DNA from: Adiantum capillus-veneris | Taxonomy: Eukaryota; Streptophyta; Polypodiopsida; Polypodiales; Pteridaceae | Assembly (NCBI GenBank): GCA_014529385.2 | Contig: CM043953.1 | Coordinates: 99,141,342-99,205,341, forward strand | Reading direction: 5' to 3' | Length of the DNA stretch: 64,000 nucleotides | Shown here: one piece after another, positions 57,213 through 64,000 of the stretch | Layout of the letters: every line of letters begins with the position of its first letter | Position numbering within the stretch: the first letter of the stretch is position 1 | Notes under the pieces: generated by a model | Seen by the model: the letters and a program-made list of their open reading frames with translations, nothing else | Databases searched by the model: none | What the model was told of the DNA's origin: nothing | Translations under genes and position numbers: made by a program

Positions 57213-57312
57213 GAAGTAGTGAAGAAATTCAAAATCCTCATTGAGAGCTCCACTAACACTCTGTGTCTGCTCTTCTTCTCCCTCACTCCGTATGCATTGC
57301 ACACTCTTCACT
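57140..57312 (+). repeat. Probable Copia-2 3' LTR
   Basis: The partner of 51011-51182 (shared blocks listed there). It begins where the RNase H similarity ends. There is a clear purine tract CAATAGGGGGACAA only further downstream (57370), so the exact 3' structure is unclear. Confidence 0.5.
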
Positions 57313-60237
57313 CATCACGATCAAACTAGCATGCTATGGTAAATTATGAAGCTGGAGGCTTGCTCCTACAATAGGGGGACAACTTCTAACAGACCCCTTT
57401 CTTGGCAAAAACTATCAAAAAGCCTAAAGACCTAACCACACACACATCGTGTTGGACATACTCTACCACACGAGACATATTCTCCCAAGAAGAGGACATC
57501 CACGAACCAATTTGAGATCAATACCTCCAGTGTACTCAAAAGGTAATTAAGTGTTATTATGCTATTTTTCTTAAGTGCTCTATGTAACTATGCTAGGACT
57601 CTCTTTAGGTTAAAATCTCTATTAATTACACACCTTGTTGTGTAAACAAGGGTGATTATGCTAACCATGTTTAGCTTATTATTCATTTTTAAAATTAATT
57701 AGATAATCAAGAATGATAATAATGCTCTCGTTATGCATAATGCATCATTAAATTATCAAAATAAAGTAATATATCCTTTTATATCAAAAAAATTATTGAC
57801 AAGATTAATTTTGATTAGTAAAAATTAACTAAACTATGATCTAATTAAGAAAAGAAAAGTTAAATTTGTATTCTCTATTGCATAATTGAAAGACATGCAT
57901 CATCAATTTTTGTCAATTTTTAGCCACACAATTAATTTTTGGGCTAATTAAATAGAGAAAGCATTCCTTTTGTAAGAATAGAAGTTGAATTTGATTTTCA
58001 CAAACCTTTGAATATTTAAAAGGTCATTGGTAAAGTTATGCGGCCTAATTTTGCTCTTTATGTAATTTTCTAGTTAATTTTATAATTCTAAGGATATAGA
58101 AGTTTACATTAAATATTCATATGATCATAGAAAAAAAACTTGTATTCAAAGGTTTATTTTGGCCTTGGAAAAATTCTAAACGTTTGTAAAATTTTTAAAA
58201 CTTGTTTACTGTTTATTTCGGCCATTTTTATGAGGAGTAATGCTAAAATTAAGCTAAAAATTTAGAAAATCAATTAAAAAAATTATCACTAAACTAGATA
58301 TGATAGATAGCTCTTAGCTATACATACCTATGGTAACTATTAGAGATCCTATTTAATTCATACAAATCCATAAATTAAGTATTTATGTTAAAGGTTGACT
58401 TAAAATGAAGAAAATAAATCAAAAAATCACTAAAAGTTATGTGAGGTGCATTTGATAGATTTAGTGCAATTTTGGCTACCTTTAAAAATAAATAAGGGGC
58501 TAATGAAGTAATCTAAGTGTAGTAGTTATCATCCACATATGCTATGGCACCACGTAAGTGAGTTCAGAATCAAGCGGCGAATGACCATGAGGCCATTCGT
58601 AGCAACCTAACGACACTAGTGGAGCATGAGGAAGCTATATTGATTATACTTGCCATGAATTTTGCACAAGTTGGCAATGTCATTGAAGCTATGCATACAT
58701 TGTATACGCGAACATAGAAAGTCAATAAGAAATCCATCTCAAGAAAAACTCTAACCAAAACATAGGGTTTATCCCTAGAAACACGACATTTAATTGTAAG
58801 CTAGAGAAGAAATGTTTGGGAAAGACTGGTTGACTTGGAAAAAATGATTGCCCAATCTTTTGGTATGGTTTCTCTTAGACTCTCTATTTACTAGAATTGA
58901 TATCAGGTGGCAGTTTCCATGGTGTGCAATGATGCCTAGAGTGCACTGCTATTGCAATGATAGGAATACATCCAAGTAGGCCCAACAAAATCCTACAAAC
59001 TGCTTGTTTTGTGTGGAATGAAATGATGACCAGGTTCCAGGTTAGCATCGTTGTTGCTGAGAAGGGAGTACGGCCATGTTGGCTCAGTGAATTACTTTGT
59101 CGAGTGATATGAGACGCTCTTGAATGGCAAATATATACATATTCATCGTGATCATGCAAGTAGAATTTTAAAGAGAAACTTATTCCAAGAGTGTCTTGGA
59201 GAAAACTAATTCCCTTTGTTTTCAAAAGAATATTTTTAATATTACTTGAAAGGCTATAGGACATGTGTCATAAAATAATAAAAGAACTTGAATGCTTTAC
59301 ACATGTGGTAGTGCTAGAAAACAAAAATAGTGGTGTGAGTACATTGTGAAAAGTGAGAGAATTCTGCCACAACAACAACATTCTATGGACGGATGGACCT
59401 GATAAGTCAGGTAGCTTTCTAAATATTTTTTTAAAAAAATTTGTTAGCCTGGACGGTGTCATGCCTTAGGGACTTGACAACTGAGCCTCTAATATCCATG
59501 GGATAAAAACCACCAAGGTTAGCTACTCTAGAGAATGCACTTTCCAGGTCAACTTTTGTCTAGATTGTAATGTCGTAGGACAATCTGTGCCTCCTGCTTT
59601 GAGGATCTACAACATTGATACTCATGACTGTATGGCATTCATGTATGATGCGAGATGAGACCAACCCTTCACTAGTGGTTCATGCCTAAAGCTACAAGTA
59701 TAACAAGGGAAATGCCCACTTGTTCTCCCTCTATTTATGGAAATAAGGTACCCCAAAATTCATATTGGTCAGGTGGGAACCACACATTTATGCATTGAGA
59801 AATCATAGACTTGAACAAGAAGTATTAACAAGTGGTTTGAGAGGATAGTGACAAAGTGGAAAAGTTGGTGTGCACATTGCCAGTTAAGTATAATTGACAA
59901 AGGACTAAAACTACCAAGAGTTCAATGAGATCTAGTAACTTGATCTACTATCACAATTTTTTTTTACTAGATTCATCGTTTAGAGAAACCACTTGCAATT
60001 GGAGGGACAATAGCCTTGGTGCCCTGATGAAAATTTCATCTAGATTTGTCATTTAGAGTAACCGCTTGCAAGTGGAGTGACACTAGCTCTCGCCCCATGA
60101 AAATTTCAAAACTTTGAGACTCCAAAATATGCTCTACGAAATTCCAAGGAGGTTAGCCCATTGTGAAAAAGGATTAAATAATAGCTAAAAGATCAATTAT
60201 GTATAGCTACTACATATTTTTAGATGGTCACACTTCA

Positions 60238-60239
<2 letters not shown>
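57313..60239. other. AT-rich noncoding stretch, no supported gene
   Basis: 57540-58520 is strongly AT-rich (AATTAATTTT-type words). 58550-58870 has a degraded plus-strand frame (NQAANDHEAIRSNLTTLVEH, then a helical segment) that could be a retroelement gag N-terminus but shows no diagnostic motif. Two diverged copies of a 73-bp unit (CTAGATTC/TTGTC..TTTAGAG..ACC) lie at about 59967 and 60040. Confidence 0.5.

Positions 60240-60319
<80 letters not shown>
60240..60319 (+). repeat. (TC)n microsatellite
   Basis: About 80 bp of uninterrupted (TC)n. Confidence 0.97.
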
Positions 60320-60321
<2 letters not shown>

Positions 60322-61771
60322 GCAATGAAACTGCAAAGAAACATTTTCAAGCGAACCATTTTCAAAATTAGGTAGTATGCCCATTTATAATGAGCCTACT
60401 ATAGACCCATTGTGTATGGTGCTTGGGACAGGGCGGGTACACACACACACACCTAAGTACTTATATAGATAGCATTTAACCAAATACAAAAACCGACTCT
60501 TTTTTGGGATACCTATAAACCAAGATCAAGCTTTCAACACTAATTGGTTCACAAGCACTACAGAATTGTTGTTGAAAACGTCACAACCTATGATAATTAA
60601 CCCCCCTAGGCTTGCTCTAACTATCGTATGGCTCGGCATTACCCAAAAAAATCCGAGAAATCTCTTTCCTTTCTCCCCCCTATGGGTACCACCCATAATA
60701 CAAAGCTTGAAGAATGTGGCATTCATGCCTCTTAAAAATTGCCCGGACCTTTCATGCTCTCTCCCCCTTGTCCCTACTGCAGCACACCGTGATGAGAGAA
60801 ACCCCGCGCTAAATCTTACCTTCTCTCTCCCTCTTAACCCCCACTATACGAGCAGGGACGGTCGTAGCTGCTTCTTGGAAACCTACACCTACTGGGTACT
60901 TGGATCATGGGGGCTTTTACCACATTGGGCAAGACTGAAGAATCAAACTCTGCAGCATTATATAAGAGGTGAGGGTGCTTTGGCTCGTCACTTAGCCTGT
61001 GGTGTATTTCTTTTTGCGTGTGTTTGTGAAAGAGAGGAGTGAGTGCATAAGCCACGTACTGTGCAGTTATGGAGGTGATTGAACTACCATCTGAGGTCGG
61101 TGTTAACATTTTGATGGAATCTGGTTGATATACTATGGGGTTTTTTTTTGGTACATAGCTCATGATTCAATGATCTAGTTACTTTGCCTGTTTATGCTTT
61201 TTGGTCTGTAAGCTTTGCATAAGCATTTCACTGCATAAAAAAACAGGGCACCTACGTTATTACGAGTATGGAAATTAGTTGATTGGTTTACTTCACAACA
61301 GTCCTCACAATAAAAAGGTTAACGCCTCGCTTGTTAAGCATGACATAGGAGCATCATAAACGGGTGGGGTATCCTACCTCGAACGCATACTATTCATAAG
61401 TTTTATGGGTATCGCATCCCGTTTACCTCTTTGAATTAGGTAGATATTAATAAGGTGATACAAAAACTCTGTTTGCATCGTATTTGACTGCCCGTGATAA
61501 AGGTTTTTTGTTTGTATAAACTGTCAAGTATGATTGGTTTTTTCCATGACTAGCTCATTAGGACTATCATCTAAGATGGAGTTTTTCATGGGTTATGGTT
61601 TTTTGTGCTCACTTGTTTTGACTAAGTATCGATAATGCAATGCAGAGTAAGCAACGTAAAACTATCTACTTTACAAAAGTATGTTGTAGCTTAAGAAATG
61701 TAGTATTGATATGATTATCAAGCTTAAAATGGTTGTTATTTGGAGGGTTTAGCATTACATTCTTCCTCTTA
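60320..61771 (+). other. Possible promoter-leader region, no confirmed gene
   Basis: Contains TATATAAG at about 60960 and, about 110 bp further, ATG at 61071 opening a short frame (MEVIELPSEVGVNILMESG, stop) with possible splice donors GAG|GTCGGT, GGT|GTTAAC and CTG|GTTGAT. The larger open frames on both strands (60566-61042 plus; 60834-61163 minus) have no recognisable domain. (CA)n at 60440. Speculative. Confidence 0.25.
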
Positions 61772-61909
61772 GCCTATCTCTGCTCTCGGGAAAACTACAC
61801 TCTGCCGTGATGTCTTACTGGTCTTAAATCGTGCAAAGAATAAGGTTGGATTGGACACTCTCTACAAGGTTATTGAAGAGTTGGATCTCTTGTTCCGATT
61901 TGGATATTA
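61772..61909 (+). pseudogene. Isolated exon-like segment, possibly ESCRT-II VPS36-like
   Basis: After a strong acceptor (CATTCTTCCTCTTAG) a frame of 45 codons reads PISALGKTTLCRDVLLVLNR then AKNKVGLDTLYKVIEELDLL and ends FRFGY, TAA. The spacing GK..L..DV....NRA[KR] followed by a helix ending in an LxxxxRF pattern is reminiscent of the C-terminal winged helix of VPS36, but this is from memory and weak. No other exon of such a gene is recognised nearby apart from the short ELPSEVGVNILMESG segment at 61071, so this would be a fragment at best. Confidence 0.25.
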
Positions 61910-62440
61910 AGACACTTGGATCAGAATAAGATGTATAATAATATCAATTAAGGTCTATTAAAAAAATTGGGGTCATATAGAAACCATATGTATAATTATA
62001 TCCTTAAAATCTAAAAATACTCTAAAAAATCTGGATTATATGAGCTCTTCTGGATATTTTTTTTTAGTTAAAAAAGTTGTAAGTTGGACATGGATAACAA
62101 ATGATATAGTCCATTGACACCATTAAAACACATCCAAGGCTAACGTATCTGTTGTCTTGTTTGCATGGATGTAGGTGACGACTCTATCCTTTCTTGGAAT
62201 TTTTTTGGCTTAAAGCAAATGTCTTTACACTTGCTCCTAATACTTGGGAAGTACTCCTTTAATGAGTCATTATCAATGTATACTAGAATGAGGCTTCATT
62301 CTCATAAGCTATGTACAAAGATAATTCTAAGACTGAGTTGTCTTTGTACTAATCATTGCCTTTTCTCTAAAGCCAGCTGTCTTTTGAATGTTAAAGTTCA
62401 TTTATGTCTTATTATGTAAGTAAAAACAGCTACACACACA
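61910..62440. other. No gene recognised
   Basis: AT-rich sequence; the 84-codon frame at 62165-62419 has no recognisable domain. Confidence 0.4.
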
Positions 62441-62448
62441 GATACACT

Positions 62449-62473
62449 ATATATATATATATATTGGTTGATG

Positions 62474-62564
<91 letters not shown>
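62449..62564 (+). repeat. Compound (TA)n-(TC)n-(TA)n microsatellite
   Basis: (AT)n at 62449-62464, ATTGGTTGATGATTC, (TC)n at about 62476-62518, (AT)n to 62564, then ATTGGTTGATGATTC again. Confidence 0.95.
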
Positions 62565-62567
<3 letters not shown>

Positions 62568-62599
62568 TTGATGATTCAGAGAGAGAATCATCAACCAAT
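62563..62599. repeat. Perfect 15-bp inverted repeat (hairpin)
   Basis: ATTGGTTGATGATTC (62563-62577), AGAGAGA loop, GAATCATCAACCAAT (62585-62599). A third, direct copy of the 15-mer is at 62463-62477. Confidence 0.92.
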
Positions 62600-63101
62600 T
62601 TTTCATGGTATTGAGAAAAGAACATAAACAATCATAGACAAATTCTTGAGAAAGAATTATTGACCTCGTGGGCTATCATGTTTTCTTCCACAACTTCAAC
62701 TTTGGAAGAAGATGCATAATGATACGGGATATTAAGGTCCTTCCTGGACAAAATGCATGCAAAGTCCTGAATAAAAGGTGGTTTGATTTGAAGTCTTCCA
62801 TCTCAATGTTGGAGTTCTCCTTTGCCCATGTCTTCCATATGACGTTGATAGAGTGATTTTGTCTACTAGATCCATATGCAATTAAGGTTGACCAATTTGG
62901 ACAATGATTTAATAAGAGTGGTATACAGCCTAAATGACCTTAACGTATAACCTACAAAAGGACCCTAAACCCCATTGTGCTATTTCCATCTTGACATTAC
63001 TGTAATTGCAAGTTCTATCTATTGCCAAGTTGTGGCTACTACAGGCAAATGTAGAAATTATCAAAACCAATCCAAGTTTGTATATGACTTACAAAAACTG
63101 T

Positions 63102-63104
<3 letters not shown>
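62600..63104. other. No gene recognised
   Basis: A 62-codon plus-strand frame (62668-62856; CIMIRDIKVLPGQNACKVLN) has no recognised domain. Otherwise anonymous sequence. Confidence 0.35.

Positions 63105-63194
<90 letters not shown>
63105..63194 (+). repeat. (TC)n(AC)n compound microsatellite
   Basis: (TC)n at 63105-63151 changes directly to (AC)n to 63194. Confidence 0.97.
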
Positions 63195-63197
<3 letters not shown>

Positions 63198-63284
63198 CAT
63201 AATTGTTCTTTGATCATGATTTATGCACAAATTGATCGAAGGAGAAATATGCAAATTAAGGCCCCATTTGTGAAGTCATTGAAG

Positions 63285-63286
63285 GA

Positions 63287-63335
<49 letters not shown>

Positions 63336-63340
63336 GGGGG
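63285..63340 (+). repeat. (GA)n followed by G-run
   Basis: (GA)n to about 63324 followed by a run of about 16 G. Confidence 0.95.
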
Positions 63341-63942
63341 CATAACATTGGAGCTATGCTATTGAAAGCTAAGCAAGCGCCATAGCGGTTGGGCACACCA
63401 GTACTAATAATCAAAATTTGATGCCACAATATTGCAAGGGTGTAAGTACAGGCCAAGACGGTAAGAAGGGGATGATGTAGCCTTGCATGACGCATGCACG
63501 CATCCAGAAGGCCATATACGCCCATATCAAAGCTTCCATCCACTTGTGAAAAGCTACGAACATTGCCTCCTTTTGAAAAGCTCATCCCCAGATTCAAGAA
63601 GACAACTCTCTACACATGTGACACAGCCCAGTTAGGGCCATTAAAAAAAAAAGAGGAGGGACGACCAAGGCTAGAACTGGTCTTGCTTGGTGGGTGTTGC
63701 TATAGAACCTAACCTAACAAGACATACGCGGATTGACATCAAGCATCTAGCATTGAAGTAAAAGAAGTACAAAGCACATTGATGAATTTTAAAAAAAGAA
63801 TTATGTATATGATGACCAATTACCTCTATAGCTGTTTGTAAAATGGTCCAATTTCTATGGCATTGACGAACTTTTAAAAATGAAATGCATGTGTATTTTT
63901 TCAAATCAAGTGTAATCAATGTTCTCTCATTTCTCCTAGAAT
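63341..63942. other. No gene recognised
   Basis: Open frames of 70-110 codons on both strands overlap each other and show no domain or family motif. Confidence 0.4.
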
Positions 63943-63996
<54 letters not shown>

Positions 63997-64000
63997 GTGA
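63943..64000 (+). repeat. (GA)n microsatellite at window end
   Basis: (GA)n from about 63943 to 63993, ending GTGAGTGA; it may continue past the window. Confidence 0.95.

Larger units (their letters stand above)
51011..57312 (+). mobile_element. Copia-2: plus-strand Copia with replaced pol
   Basis: Likely LTRs at 51011-51182 and 57140-57312, gag and zinc knuckle at 53124-54080, RNase H end at 56700-57135. The interior from about 54085 to 56690 is not its own pol but an opposite-strand Copia fragment plus unassigned sequence. The leader (51190-53120) is unusually long and holds a MITE. The region 51600-52700 shows only GA-rich and anonymous sequence. Confidence 0.6.

Noticed and set aside
60566-61042. 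158-codon plus-strand frame
   Set aside because: No recognisable motif, Pro-rich composition and an equally open opposite-strand frame; kept only as a possible leader region.

Overview
This is a repeat-dominated stretch of a large nuclear plant genome. The mix points to a seed-free vascular plant, most likely a fern: Penelope-like, LINE, Ty3/Gypsy and Ty1/Copia retroelements together with a DDE-type transposase relic; long spliceosomal introns; and very long (GA)n, (CA)n and (TA)n microsatellites. That taxonomic reading is an inference. I found no rRNA, tRNA or CRISPR array. Almost every coding region is a decayed transposable element (TE) or an intron-containing pseudogene.

Layout. 1-6.2 kb: two Penelope-like element (PLE) copies in tail-to-tail inverted orientation; only the spacer carries the reverse-transcriptase catalytic core. 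6.2-9.2 kb: short tandem repeats and microsatellites, no recognisable gene. 9.2-12.1 kb: a 5'-truncated LINE on the minus strand (endonuclease C-terminus, RT, zinc-finger tail). 12.7-15.9 kb: a spliced DDE-transposase-like pseudogene on the plus strand with a 971-bp intron. 16.0-30.2 kb: a plus-strand LTR element (here RLX-1) that has a gag-like region but no visible pol; its 5' LTR is split by a complete minus-strand Gypsy (Gypsy-1, 16433-25159, with both LTRs, primer-binding site, polypurine tract and dual RNase H). About 30.3-38.4 kb: a second minus-strand Gypsy (Gypsy-2) with its 3' LTR. 38.4-43.0 kb: a plus-strand Copia (Copia-1) with a 227-bp 3' LTR and no 5' LTR. 43.1-47.25 kb: a minus-strand, six-exon pseudogene encoding a coiled coil, a Cys-rich segment, an acidic repeat region and an FCP1/NIF-type phosphatase-like domain. 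47.27-48.5 kb: ORF1 and the endonuclease N-terminus of a LINE. 49.9-50.4 kb: a gag fragment. 51.0-57.3 kb: a Copia (Copia-2) with a MITE in its leader and its pol replaced by an inverted Copia fragment. 57.3-64 kb: AT-rich sequence, microsatellites, a perfect hairpin and one isolated exon-like segment.

The most interesting items are the composite phosphatase-like gene, the GGTAC-rich introns of about 970 bp shared by two unrelated spliced pseudogenes, the rearranged PLE palindrome whose breakpoint coincides with a tandem-duplication boundary, and the 174-bp MITE with perfect 16-bp terminal repeats and an 8-bp target duplication. Many disabling stops sit where the protein family expects Gln, Trp or Arg, as expected from methyl-cytosine deamination in silenced TEs. 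No intact, clearly functional host gene was found.
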